NCBI RefSeq assembly: GCF_900747795.2
Contig: NC_041404.2
Location: 79,353,950 to 79,417,949 of the forward strand
Direction of reading: 5' to 3'
DNA length: 64,000 bases
From: Erpetoichthys calabaricus
Lineage: Eukaryota > Chordata > Cladistia > Polypteriformes > Polypteridae
Below, piece after piece: positions 22,488 through 33,628 of this stretch. A program made the position numbers and the translations under genes. Numbering within the stretch: the first letter of the stretch is position 1; every line of letters starts with the position of its first letter. The notes beneath the pieces were generated by a model. The model worked only from the letters and a program-made list of their open reading frames with translations, had not been told where the DNA came from and did not search any database.

Positions 22488-22755
22488 CCACCGATCGATT
22501 ATCTATTTTCTGGCCGTATGCTGCTGGGAGTCTTCATGCTTAATGCAAATACATCAACGTTTCACAAGACCACCTTGTCTGGTTTAACATCTATTTATTT
22601 TTTAAGTCAAGGCAAAAATCTTTGTATAGTATAATGCGTAACAACGTATCGAATAATAACTCTAGTCAGTCAACTAATAATACATAATACAAATTATACA
22701 TTATTGTAGCCGTAGCGCCCCCCAGAATATTTACATTTCAGATCCACTGTGGTAC

Positions 22756-22827
22756 GCCGTGATCGTATAGTGGTTAGTACTCTGCGTTGTGGCCGCAGCA
22801 ACCCCGGTTCGAATCCGGGTCACGGCA
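22756..22827 (+). tRNA. tRNA-His (GTG), second copy
   Basis: It is identical to the gene at 8266-8337 from GCCGTGA to TCACGGCA. A Pol III stop TTTT lies at 22857-22860. The flanks are unrelated to those of the first copy. Confidence 0.98.
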
Positions 22828-24147
22828 GGTAATACAAGTGAGTCAGCAAGGGTCACTTTTAAATGAAATGATGGGTATTTGTACGAATTTCAGTGTTGTA
22901 AGCACTGAACGTATAAATGAACAAAGCTCACAAGAAAGTTAAATATAAATTCGAATGACAGGGGTCAATGTTTAAACCTTTCGTTATTTATATAAATGAG
23001 AAAGATGTAAATCTCTAACGTCTAATAAACACCTGTAACAACAGAGTTAAACACTAATTTGGATCATTGTGGTATTTAAATACTGTATTCCATTCTCTGT
23101 ACCACTGTGAGGCGCTATTGTAATATTCATTGGCACTTCTTCAATCTAAAATTTCATTGTATTTCAATTTGGCACAAAATTTAACTTTGTTTTAGGGTTT
23201 TGTATTGTGTAAAAAAATCACTTCCAAACAGTTGTGACATGACTAAAATTTATATTCTCAGTTTTACTGCTTAAATCACATTTTTTATAGGAAAAACTGT
23301 GCTGCATGCAGCACATAAATAAATACTGCACATATTCAAAACGTATTCAGACTGTTTTATTTTCTGCACACTTTACTGTGATATACAGTAGATTTAAATT
23401 TAAATTGATAAGCTTTCCATTTTTGTTCATCAGTCTACACTCAATAACTCATAATATGACAAAGTGAAAAACGTGTTTTTCTGAAAGATTTCTCAATTTA
23501 TTACAAATGAAAAACCCCTTGCTGTGGCACTTCAGATTGTGGTCAGGTGCATCCAGTTTGCTCTAATTATTCTTGAGAAGTGTCCAGAACTTGATCAGAG
23601 TCCGCCTGTGTCAAACTGAATTGATTGGACATATTTTGGAAAGGCACACAGCTATGTAAGTATGGTCAGACAATTCACACTGCATGTTGGGACAAAAACC
23701 AACCAGAAATTTCAATAAACTCTTGGTAGACTCTTCGATAAAATTGTGGTGAGCCATAGATCGGGGAAAGGGTATGAAACAATTTCTAAAGATTTGGGTG
23801 TTCCCAGGAGCACAGTGACCTCAACTGTTGTTAAATGGAAGATGTTTGGAACCACCAGGGGCCTCATTTATAAACAGTGCATGCACACAAAATCTCACAT
23901 CGAGATCAATAAAACTGAAACTTGGCATAATGCTACGGATATTTTCATGGCAGCCTCAGACCATGCGTATACACGTTTGTGCTCAGTTTTGTAAACGGAT
24001 GGCACCCAACGTCATAGCAGTCCTACTGTTTCTGTGTGGTTTCTTGTTTTTAGATTCACATACATGACATGGGCTTTATCAAATACATGAAAAATTAATT
24101 GCATATTATTTGCAAATTTAAGGCTCTTGATTGCAATCAATCTGTAA

Positions 24148-24394
24148 CGAGAATCAAACAAAATTATACCTTTTATTGGTTAACTCCAAAGATTACAATA
24201 CGTAAGCTTTGAGGCAACTTACGCCCCTTCTTCAGGCAAGATGTAATCAAGATGTTCAACTTACCTGAAGAAGGGGCCTTAGCTGCCTCAAAAGATTGCA
24301 TATTGTAATATGTTCAGTTAGCTAATAAAAGGTGTCATTTTTTTGACTTCTCATTACATCCATAATTGCTAACATTGTACAACATCCTAATACT
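24148..24394. repeat. Repeat family 'GAAGAAGGGGCCTGAG', inverted dimer with 13-bp target duplication (copies D and E)
   Basis: Copy D (minus) and copy E (plus) diverge from a short spacer near 24240-24260. Each has GAAGAAGGGG, a GCCTCAAA motif and an AATAAAAGGT motif. The pair is flanked by the direct repeat AATCAATCTGTAA at 24135-24147 and 24395-24407, which fixes both ends of the insertion. It sits in the 5' part of the Harbinger element. Confidence 0.85.
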
Positions 24395-24449
24395 AATCAA
24401 TCTGTAATAATATAATGATGCACAGAATGGCCAAACTATTCCAACTACC

Positions 24450-25400
24450 ATGGCTGATTTAGCGTTGTTAGTAGACATCACAAATGGAACAATTAGAAGA
24501 GAGTGCATATTTAGAGATCATTTCTTGTCCCATAATGATGACTGGCTTCTAAGGCAATTTAAATTTCCAAGAGTTAACCTCTTAGGGTTGTGTGCTGAAC
24601 AGGGGCCAGCTTTACAAAGGCAGACTTTGAGGAATTGTTTTGTATCTGTTCCTTTGCAAGTTCGGATTTTTAGCCATAGGAGCTTTTCAACGTGAACTGG
24701 CTGACTGATGGGTGTTTCTCAATCATTACTGAGTCACACCATGCCAGCTATATGGGATGGTATTAGCTGCTTGTTATCCAGATATATAAGAATTCCTTAC
24801 AATGTGGTTGAACAGGCAAACATCAAAATGCAAATTGCAGCAACGTTCAGTTTTCCAAATGTAATCAGAGCGGTCACCTGCATGCGCATTACTATAAAGG
24901 CACCTTCAGAGAATAAATTTGCTTATGTAAATAGTAAGCATTTCAGTTCTATTAATGGACAAATTATCTGTGATACGAAAATGTGTCTCATTAATGTTGT
25001 GGTGAGATGGCCTGGATTAACTCATGATTCATTCATAATGAGAAATAGTAGTGTTGGAAACAAACTTGAAAATGGTGTTTTGTGTGATAGCTGGCTTCTC
25101 GGTAAGATAAGACATTTAATTTTGGTAAAAATTGTAAGTTGTCTGTATGATGTAACCATATAACATGATTGCTTAGGAGACAGTGGGTACCCGCTGAAGA
25201 CATGCCTTCTCACACTGCTTGCCAACCCAGTGACTGAGCTAGAGTGACGTTATAATGATAGTAGTGGTAGAACATTCTATAGGGCAGCTTAAGGGCTGTT
25301 GGCACTGCCTGGATAAGACTGGTGGAGTGCTGCTCTGTAGTTCACAAAACGTGGGTTGCATTGTCCAAGCATTTAGCATATTGCATAATGAAGCACACAA
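24450..25400 (+). pseudogene. Harbinger transposase (HARBI1-like DDE), broken
   Basis: The frame reads MADLALLVDITNGTIRRECI, FKFPRVNLLGLCAEQGPAL, then after stops near 24694-24708 GVSQSLLSHTMPAIWDGISC, VEQANIKMQIAATFSFPNVI, APSENKFAYVNSKHFSSING, WPGLTHDSFIMRNSSVG and CDSWLLG. A frame change follows near 25110-25163 and the last part (RSVVERAIGQLKG-like) is only recognisable around 25240-25400. The usual Asp of the IGAID motif is altered to AVTCM. Harbinger transposases normally work with a Myb-like partner, present just downstream. Confidence 0.85.
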
Positions 25401-25650
25401 TAATGGCTTGCCCATACCTTAAGAGATGCAGTATAATCAACCTGACCCTGATTCACCAAATGATCAGCCAAATTAGACAGTGTTACAAATTCATTTGAAT
25501 ATAATTAGCAGAAGTAAAATGCCGGTGATAAGTAAAATGCTGGTTATAAGTGTCTCACCAATAATTGCGGCACCTTGTTGCTTAAACTGTGTCAGAATTC
25601 CGCTACCTCCTCCAGTGGTGTTACCTTTTCATGTTGACTTTGATATCTGA

Positions 25651-25867
25651 TCACTTCTTTTTTATTTTGGGCTCTGTGTGACTTTCTGAACCTGAACTTT
25701 TGAGTGCCTCTGCCACGCTGCGCCACTCTGTCAGTTTCCATCTTTTGCTTCTACCACTTAAGCTTATTCTTAAGACACCAAATAGTACGTTTTTCCTTGC
25801 CTCCACTTCACTGAGCAGGACATCAATTTCGCATTCACTGAAATTATTTTTTTTAAACATGCTTTTG
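25651..25867 (-). pseudogene. Harbinger Myb/SANT-like accessory gene, 5' part
   Basis: On the minus strand: MFKKNNFSECEIDVLLSEVE then ARKNVLFGVLRISLSGRSKR and WKLTEWRSVAEALKSSGSES. FSECEIDVLLSEVEARKNVLFG is the typical start of the Myb/SANT-like protein of vertebrate Harbingers, which brings the transposase to DNA and into the nucleus. It is convergent with the transposase gene. The downstream part is not clear. Confidence 0.75.
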
Positions 25868-25929
25868 TCATTGTCTTTTAACAAAACACTGAATGGAAAG
25901 GGGCTATTTATAGTATATTGATTTGTATA

Positions 25930-28900
25930 TCCCTGTCGTGTGGCATCCAGTAAATTTAGTCTTGATACAAACCTTAAATTAATTGCTAACCAAAAAATAA
26001 GGTGTATAATTAGACCAAGAGATAAAACCAGACCCTCCACCAGGGGCATCTGTAATAGAAATTTACATCAAATTAAAACAAAAAATATATCACCAGTTCA
26101 GAAAGAACCATGCAGTTTTAAATGCTGCTTATTGAACATTCGCTCTCTTGGCACTAAAGCTGTTTTGCTAAATGATATTATATTAAGTAGAAAATCTGAT
26201 CTGTGTCTTCTCACTGAAACCTGGCTTAGTAAATGTGACACTGTCCCCCTAGCTGAGGCGTCACCAGATGGATACTCGTTCCTTCATAAGTCTAGAGATT
26301 CTGGTCAAGGAGTAGGACTTGGAATAATTCACTGTAACAAAATGCAAATCACTTCTAAAAATGTAGGCAACTTTACATCCTTTGAGGCATTCATTTTAAA
26401 TATTAAAACAGATTCCAACACAATTATAGTGCTAGTCTACAGACCACCAGGGCCATATTCATTGTTCATGACTGAATTTAGCAACCTTCTATCTGATTTG
26501 GCTATAAATTATGATCACGTAGTACTGATGGGGGATTTTAATGTACACATTGATGTGGAAACTGACACTTTTAGCAAATGTTTTACTTATTTGTTAAATT
26601 CAGTAGGATTTTGTCAGATTGTCAAAGGTCCAACTCATAATCATAACCACACATTAGATCTAATTATAACTTACAAAGTTGAAATTCAAAATTTAAATAT
26701 TACTCCATTAAATGAAGTTATTTCCGATCACTACTTACTGTAATTACATTGGATTTAGTCCTGCCCTTGCCAACACACTCCCAGATTAAAACAAAGACAG
26801 TGCGACATCTAGATTGTAATTCTGCTTCAAAATTTATAGATACTTTGAGTAAGTCGAGTGTAATTGTGGAAAACCATTTAGATCAGTTAACATCAAATGT
26901 AAATGTGGAAAACAATTTAGATCAGCTAACATCACATTATAATGTGACCTTGAGAGATGCTCTGGACGCAGTGGCTCCCTTTAAAACAAAAGTGATCAAA
27001 GCTTATAGAAACTCGAGCTCTTAACTTAGAGTGTCGAAAACTGGAGCGCAGATTGCTACATGTCTTTGAAATTGCATGGACAGAGAGTGTTAATAAATAT
27101 AAAAAAGCCCTCTTTAAAGCTCGCTCAGAATACTATTCTACATTAATAGATAGCAATAATAAAAATCCTCGGGTACTGTTTAGAACAGTGGCTAAATTAA
27201 CAAATGGAAATTCAGATCAACAGTGCAAAATACCAACAGATATTAGCAGTACAGACTTTATGAACTTCTTCAATGAGAAAATTAAAAATATAAGATCCCA
27301 GATCTCTGCATCACAGTACAAACCAAATACTAGCTTAGCAGACCCTGTCTCACATTGCATTCAGCACTTTAGTAATTTTAATCCTGTAACTGATAAGGAA
27401 GTCTTAACTTTAATTTCTAAAATGAAGCCCACTACTTGTTCCCTAGATCCAGTGCCAACAAAACTAGTAAAAAGTGCAATGGATGTTCTTGCAGAGAATA
27501 TTCTAAATATTATCAATAGTTCATTATTGCATGGCACAGTACCTGATACACTAAAAGTGTCAGTCATTAAACCATTACTTAAAAAATCAGACCTAGACCC
27601 ACACATACTAAATAATTATAGGCCTATTTCAAATTTACAGTTTCTCTCTAAAATACTAGAAAAAGTAGTCGCCAGTCAGCTTCAGACACACCTTACGCAT
27701 TACAATTTATTTGAGAAATTCCAGTCTGGTTTCCGCACTGGTCATAGTACAGAAACGGCACTAACGCAGGTTGTAAATGACACTCTGATATCCTCTGATG
27801 AAGGAAACTCCACTGTAATTATGTTGTTGGACTTAAGTGCAGCATTTGACACCATAGACCATTCTATTTTACTGCACAGGCTAGCAAATGATGTTGAGCT
27901 TACAGGCACTGTGCTCGCTTGGTTTAGTTTTTATTTATCAAATCGATATGTACAGAAATGTGCTGACAGTACTCCATCATTATATACAGAAGTTCAATAC
28001 GGTGTCCTTGCAGGGCTCAGTACTGGGACCTTTACTGTTATTTAAAAAATTAACTAATAATGTTAATTTTCACTCGTACGCAGATGACACCCAATTATAC
28101 CTTTCATTTAAATCAAATGAAGTTTCTCCAATGCTGTCTTTAATTAGTTGTGTTAGTGAATTAAAGGAGTGGATGAATGAGAAGCACTTGTCTTAAAATA
28201 CACATAAAACAGAGATGTTAATTGTTGGAGGGAATCACGCTGATCGCAACAATATTTTGTCATCATTTAACTCAGTTGGAATCCCAATTAATTTTACTGA
28301 ATCAGCCCGCAATCTAGGAGTTATCTTTGACTCTAGCATGTCATTTAAAGCGCATATTACAAAGTTGTCCAAAACATGTTTCTTCCATCTTAAAAATGTT
28401 AGGAAATTAAGGCGCTTTCTAAATAAACATGATTCTGAGAAATTAAGTCATACATTTATCTCTAGTAGGATTGACTACTGTAATACAGTGTTCACTGGAT
28501 GTTCAAACTGTTCTCTATACAGCCTCCAGTTAATCCAAAATGTGGCCGAAAGAATTATTACAAGAACAAGAAAATACGAACACATAACTCCAGTTCTTAA
28601 ATCTTTACACTGGCTTAAGTTTAGGGCAGATTTTAAAATCCTCCTTTTAACAGGTTACTCCTTTTAACGGCTTACTTGTCTGAACTTATCATGACTTACA
28701 AACCTGAGCGCACATTAAGATCTCAAGATGCCGGTCTGCTTATGATTCCAAGGATTAATAAAATAACAGTGGGAGATCGAGCTTTTAGTTACAGTGCCCC
28801 TAAACTGTGGAATGGTCTGCCTGCTTCTATAAGAGATGCCCCTTAAGTCTCAGCTTTTAAATCCCGGCTGAAGACTCACTACTTTAGTTTAGCATATCCT

Positions 28901-29596
28901 GACTAGAGCTGCTGATTAACTGTACATACTGCATCTCTGTTGTTAGTCATTAGAACTAAAACATAAGTAACATGATAGTTATAATTGGATTCTAACCTTC
29001 ACCTATTCTGTTTCTCTTCTTGGTACTCAAATGTGGCACTTGGTGCCACGGCCCACCTGCCAAGTTGTTTTGCCTGCCTAAGGTAAAGTCATCCCTGATG
29101 GAGGATCGCAGGAACCATGGAAATGAGGGGTCCTTTCATCGGATTGGCTGGCCCAGCACTGTTTCAGCCGTGGAATGGCCAAATGGGGGAGGCAGCTTGA
29201 TGGATGAGGTCTCCAGGACTCTAAACATATCCAAATCTTATTATGTGATATCATCTACTGTTAAATTTTGCTCCGTACTTCTAAAATTTTTATTTTTATA
29301 CTGTTTTGAGGATTTGTTCTGTTCTGTGTATTGTATTGTATTGTATTGACCCCCTTCTTTTGACACCCACTGCATGCCCAACCTACCTGGAAAGGGGTCT
29401 CTCTTTGAACTGCCTTTTCCAAGGTTTCTTCCATTTTTTCCCTACAAGATTTTTTTTGGGTGTTTTTCCTTGTCTTCATAGAGAGTTTCAAGGCTGGGGG
29501 GCTGTCAAGAGGCAGTGCCTGTTAATGCCCATTGCGGTACTTTCTGTATGATTTTGGGCTATACAAAAATAAATTGTATTATATTGTATTGTATAT
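25930..29596 (+). mobile_element. L2-clade LINE, near full length, inserted in Harbinger
   Basis: An endonuclease-reverse transcriptase ORF is followed by a long 3' part and a tail of ATTGTATTGTATTGT repeats (29572-29596), typical of fish L2. The left end is not sharp (about 25900-25950). A 5' untranslated region or ORF1 is not recognised, so it is probably 5'-truncated. It splits the Harbinger element downstream of the Myb-like gene. Confidence 0.85.
26101..28860 (+). pseudogene. L2 ORF2 (endonuclease + reverse transcriptase), broken
   Basis: The endonuclease part shows LNIRSLGTKA, LLTETWL, VYRPPGP, MGDFNVH and SDHYLL (26125-26743). The reverse transcriptase shows LDPVPTKLV, NNYRPISNLQFLSKILEKVV, FQSGFRTGHSTETAL, LDLSAAFDTIDHSILLHRLA, QGSVLGPLL and SYADDTQLYLSF (the catalytic YADD at about 28077-28088). 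Breaks: a frame change near 26740, a stop at 27022, a frame change near 28010, an in-frame stop at 28194-28196, and further changes after 28667. The C-terminal part (RTLRSQDAGLLMIPRI, GDRAFSYSAPKLWNGLP) runs on to about 28860. The gene is inactive but well preserved. Confidence 0.88.
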
Positions 29597-30010
29597 TCAA
29601 ATAGGCAAAATTCTGGGAGGAGTCGGGGTGGGGTTACAGTCACGTGCATGTGCATTAAAATTCACATTGATTGGGATTTATAAAAGGAAAGTGCATAGAA
29701 CTTTGCTTACACACAGTTTTATGCATATGAATTTTTTGTGTATTCACATTTTTTTGTAGTTTTGTCCGTACACCATATTTTAGTGTGAATTTTACACAAG
29801 GCATTATACATGAGGTCCCCAGACTCTTTTTGAGATGACAATCCAACCAAACTCAGTAACCAGGCAAGAAGGGCCTTGGTCAGAGAGGTAACAAAGATCC
29901 CAAAGGTCTCTCTAACAGCATTTCAGAAGGCCTCTTCTGAGATGGGTGAACCTGCCAGAAGGACAATCATCTCAGCTGTATTCCATCAATTAGGCGTTTC
30001 TTACACAGAA

Positions 30011-32755
30011 TAGTCTTTGTCTATTACTGATTGTGTATACTATAAAGTGCAAACATATTATATGTGAGGGCTTAGTTATTTCACATGCGCTGCTGTTTTA
30101 TAAAGTAATAAATATAATTTGCCCAGTATATAACAAAAACATATAGCAATATTTTTAGAAACCAAACTGCAGATTATAAAGACGGTAGAAGTGTAAGAAA
30201 AGAAATGCCATGTAGCAGAATCTGTGGGCACTTTGAAGATCAGACAGAGTTACAGAGTTACTTCTCTGCTGCTAAAGTTCAAAAGTCTGGGTGCAAACCC
30301 ACCAGCAAATCTTTTTAAGGATTCTGGCTTGGATTGTCGCACAGAGTGTCTGAAGTACAATAAAGAAAACATGATTGTGCCGACAATAGGATTGGCATTT
30401 CACCATGATTTTTAAATAAAAGTGATGGCAGGGTGAATGTCTAGGCAGTGAACATGACAGATGGGAATGCATGGAGCCGCATGGAAGGACAGCTGGTGGC
30501 CATGCACTGCATAGACATTATATGGCAGTCAAGTCAACTCAGGAGATAGTGGGGAGACCAGTAACACCAGTTTACACACACCCCTCCCTGAGGTGTTACA
30601 ATGCATACCATATTCATTTTATGTTAAATTAACCTCAAATAATGAAGCTTCATATAATGAGCTAAATCTCTGAATGCATCTACTTGATTAACTTAAGTGT
30701 TACTGTATATATTGTCAGACACTTGGTATAGGGAGTGTTTTATGGGTCTGTGCTGGACAGATACAGAAAACAAATTAAGTGTGACACCACCATTAACATT
30801 GCTTAGAATGTAGGAGGGAAAAACCTGGAGGACAGCCGATGTCATTTCTCTTCCAACTGAAAACACACCCCTTCTTTACTGGGCAATATATAGTCAAGTT
30901 GGCATGAATTCAAGGACTACCTTTGCAAGGAAATGGAGCTCTGTGCTTTCATCACACCATGTAGAAACGACAATACTTTGTATGGTGCATTGAAACAATG
31001 AATACTTTGTGTGCTTAGTGTGGTGGAAGTGGTTATACAGTATATAGCTTTATGGAAGATGAAAGAAAGCTTTCTTTTGTTTGAAAAAGGGCAAGAACAA
31101 CAGAAGATACTGAAAGGAACTTCTCAGCCCCTTTTCCAAGAGTCTGATAGTGCCCTTTAATTTCAGTGAGGCATGTGAAATGTCACAAAAGGTGACAGAT
31201 TAGTTTTTTAAAATCTGGCTGCATGTTGTGCTTATACATGCTATGTCCCAAGATCTGAGTAATGTTTTAAACATATATTTCTGCCATATTTTATTAAAAC
31301 ATTACTGTTAACGTTTGGAATGGCACTGTTGTCCAATGTTTAGAGCTAATGAAGAGATATAATGTCCTAAGGTCCACATTCTAACTGTGTTTTCATGGAT
31401 TTTTTTCTTGGTTCTCTTTGTTGTGAATGTATCCCTAAAGAAGAATGTTAAATCCACAAAAAATCCTTCCCAAACTTCTTCTTAAATCCTATAACAAATA
31501 AGTAAAAATAAAAATTGCACAATCAAATAATAAAATACTATTTACATAAAGAATTAAAAAGAAACATTTATTTTCTAAGTAGGTTCTTGCTAAAAAAATA
31601 GTTAAGGAATTACAGTAGATACTTCTATACTGTAATTGACACAACCTGAAATTCAACAGAAAAACTTATAAGAATTAAACTAATGAATCATGACAAAAAA
31701 AAATCAGTACAACCAAACTAAAATTTAAAATCCTAAACTTGAAAGAATAATCTAAAATCCAAACATCTTAAATCAAACGTTTTAAACAGCCAATGTTATA
31801 CCAAGTAAAGAGATTAGTAAAAATGCATCTGAAGAGCATAGCAGCTTGTGCTGAGTCTTAGATATGCCACTCAGGGAGCCGCACCTGGGAGCAAGAATTG
31901 ACAACACAGAGTATAAGGGCCTAGGAATAAATAGCAAAAAAAAAAAAAAAAAACCAAGACAAACCAAAAGCAATGAAATGGGGAAAATGCCAAAACATTA
32001 ACAAGCCAGGACTTAGCCATAATGCTGACACTCTGGTTTTCATTCCTATTTCCAAAGGTGGGAATGTTAAGTTAATTGGCTATTCTAAATTATGAGTGGA
32101 CCTTAAGATGGGCTGGTGCCTTATCCAGAGTTGAAGTCTGCCTTGTGGTTAATTGATTCAGAGTTAACCAAACACTGAAACTCAAAGGAGTTGGTATAAC
32201 TGAGTCTGATAATGTTATGCTAAATTAACAAATATAAGCGTTATGGATGAAGGATTAAGCATGTTATTCAGCTGTAAGTTTCATAAGGATTGTGGGTGTA
32301 ATGTCAAATTATAAAAAAATAACAAACCAAGATTGGTATTGCCTTGTGGGCACCTGAAAGCCTTCAACATTTTGAAACTTTCTTTTTCATAATACTCAGT
32401 CAGATACTATATCCTCACCTGTAAGGGTTGATAAAGTACAGGAACATTTTACAACTTCAGTTGAGCAGAACTAAACCTGGATGTGCCTGAATGCTTCTGA
32501 CAGACCACGTTACTAAATGATGGCTAGTTAAAAAAATAAGCGTTTAGCTAGCTAGAATTGTTCAAACAACCCTGAAACCAGTCAAATGTAGCATAAATAG
32601 CTTCTGAAAGTTAGTTAATGGGAGCTTTATCAGATTTAAGAAAGGAACCTTTGGTACCACTTACAATGCTCACCCATGGACCAACTTTTGTGTACTGGGA
32701 GTAGACCTTCTCCATCTCTGAGTTGGTTCAAGATTCAAGAGCCGGAATAGCGGTT
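30011..32755. other. 2.7 kb without recognisable genes
   Basis: AT-rich sequence. A short run of 17 A near 31937 and a weak SINE-like block around 32050-32160 (TAAGTTAATTGGCTATTCTA) are all I can name. There are no exons with good splice sites and conserved-looking reading. Confidence 0.5.
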
Positions 32756-32759
32756 CTAT

Positions 32760-33628
32760 TCAATAAGGGCGCGCACAAAAGGGTGACCTTCAAAAGGGCG
32801 ACCTCAATTGGGCACGGCGAATAAAGGCGCATGTAAATAAAGGCGACCTTCAAAAGGGCAACCTTAATTGAGCGCCGAATAAAGGCGCGCATAAATAAAG
32901 GCGAGCTTCAAAAGGGCGACCTCAATTGAGCACCGAATAAATTCAACAATTCTGTTGAAGGATGGCACCGGGCATTTTCATCCTTGCTGGGAGCATGTCA
33001 TCCAAGTATCTGGAGATTGATCGAAGGCCTTAAGAAAGAGCAGAGCCTTATTGAGCTGCGTCTTGAACAGCTCGTTGCAGGTCAGCCTATTCCAAAGCCA
33101 AGGAAGACCTACAGAGACACTTCAGAGCAAATTAAATCAATTGTCCTTGATTATGCTAATAGACCGCATCTCGAATATCTACGTGGCATTGCACATAATC
33201 TACAGCTTCAAGTGTAACTTGCTTTTGCCTTTTTATACGTTCAGTCATTGCCTTAATCTAATTTTCTGTAATTTTGAAAACAACAAAATATAGAGAGCTT
33301 TAGAAATAGTTTGTTAGAAGTAGTTCGTTAGAAGTTCATGCATTAATTAATTGGATGTTATAATATTTTTGCTTTCGCCTTTTTATACGTTCAATCATTG
33401 CCTTTATCTAATAAATTTTCTGTAATAATTTTGTTGTGTTTGCCTTCATTCGCTGCGCCCAATTGACGTCACCCTTTTGAAGCACTCCTTTATTTACGCG
33501 CGCAGTTATTCGGCGCTCAATTGAGGTCGCCCTTATGAAGGTCACTTTTATTTATGTGCGCTTTTATTCGCCGTGCCCAATTGAGGTCGCCCTTTTGAAG
33601 GTCGCCTTTTTGTGCGCGCCCTTATTGA
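32760..33628. mobile_element. MULE-like transposon, internally deleted, with modular terminal inverted repeats
   Basis: The termini TCAATAAGGGCGCGCACAAA (left) and its inverted near-copy (right, ending CGCGCCCTTATTGA) extend about 180 bp inward. Each arm is built from about 60-bp tandem modules of the form AATAAAGGCGC, GCGACCTTCAAAAGGGCGAC, CTCAATTGAGC. The interior carries the C-terminal end of a MULE transposase. A target duplication is not evident. A duplicated segment (TTTTTATACGTTCA at 33228 and 33379 on) lies in the right half. Confidence 0.75.
32945..33217 (+). pseudogene. C-terminal fragment of a MULE (FLYWCH-associated) transposase
   Basis: The open frame reads NNSVEGWHRAFSSLLGACHP, SIWRLIEGLKKEQSLIELRL, YRDTSEQIKSIVLDYANRP and LEYLRGIAHNLQLQV, then TAA. 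The NNxVEGWHRAF motif holds the last catalytic Glu region of MULE transposases, and HPSIW..I..LKKEQ followed by YRDT is the normal C-terminus. The zinc finger and the first two catalytic residues are absent. The frame is still open, which is notable for a relic. Confidence 0.75.

Larger units (their letters stand above)
23859..29819 (+). mobile_element. PIF-Harbinger transposon with CAG target duplication, itself carrying insertions
   Basis: The ends are GGGCCTCATTTATAAAC (left) and, inverted, GGGACCTCATGTATAATG (right), flanked by CAG at 23856-23858 and 29820-29822. Harbinger elements make 3-bp duplications and have termini of this type. Inside lie a transposase gene (+), a Myb/SANT-like gene (-), a dimer repeat at 24148-24394 and an L2 LINE at about 25930-29596. 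The element itself is about 2 kb without the insertions. Confidence 0.9.
23325..30010 (+). mobile_element. Tc1-like transposon relic split by a 6-kb Harbinger insertion
   Basis: The left half, 23325-23858, carries the usual Tc1 leader (CATCAGTCTACACTCAATAA) and the transposase start reading VSHRSGKGYETISKDLGVPR then STVTSTVVKWKMFGTT. The same reading resumes at 29820 with a segment like REVTKIPKVSLTAFQKA and EMGEPARRTIISAVFHQLG, and is lost near 30010. The two halves abut at CCACCAG / CAGACTC, the Harbinger target site. The 3' half of the transposase and the right terminus are missing. Confidence 0.85.
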
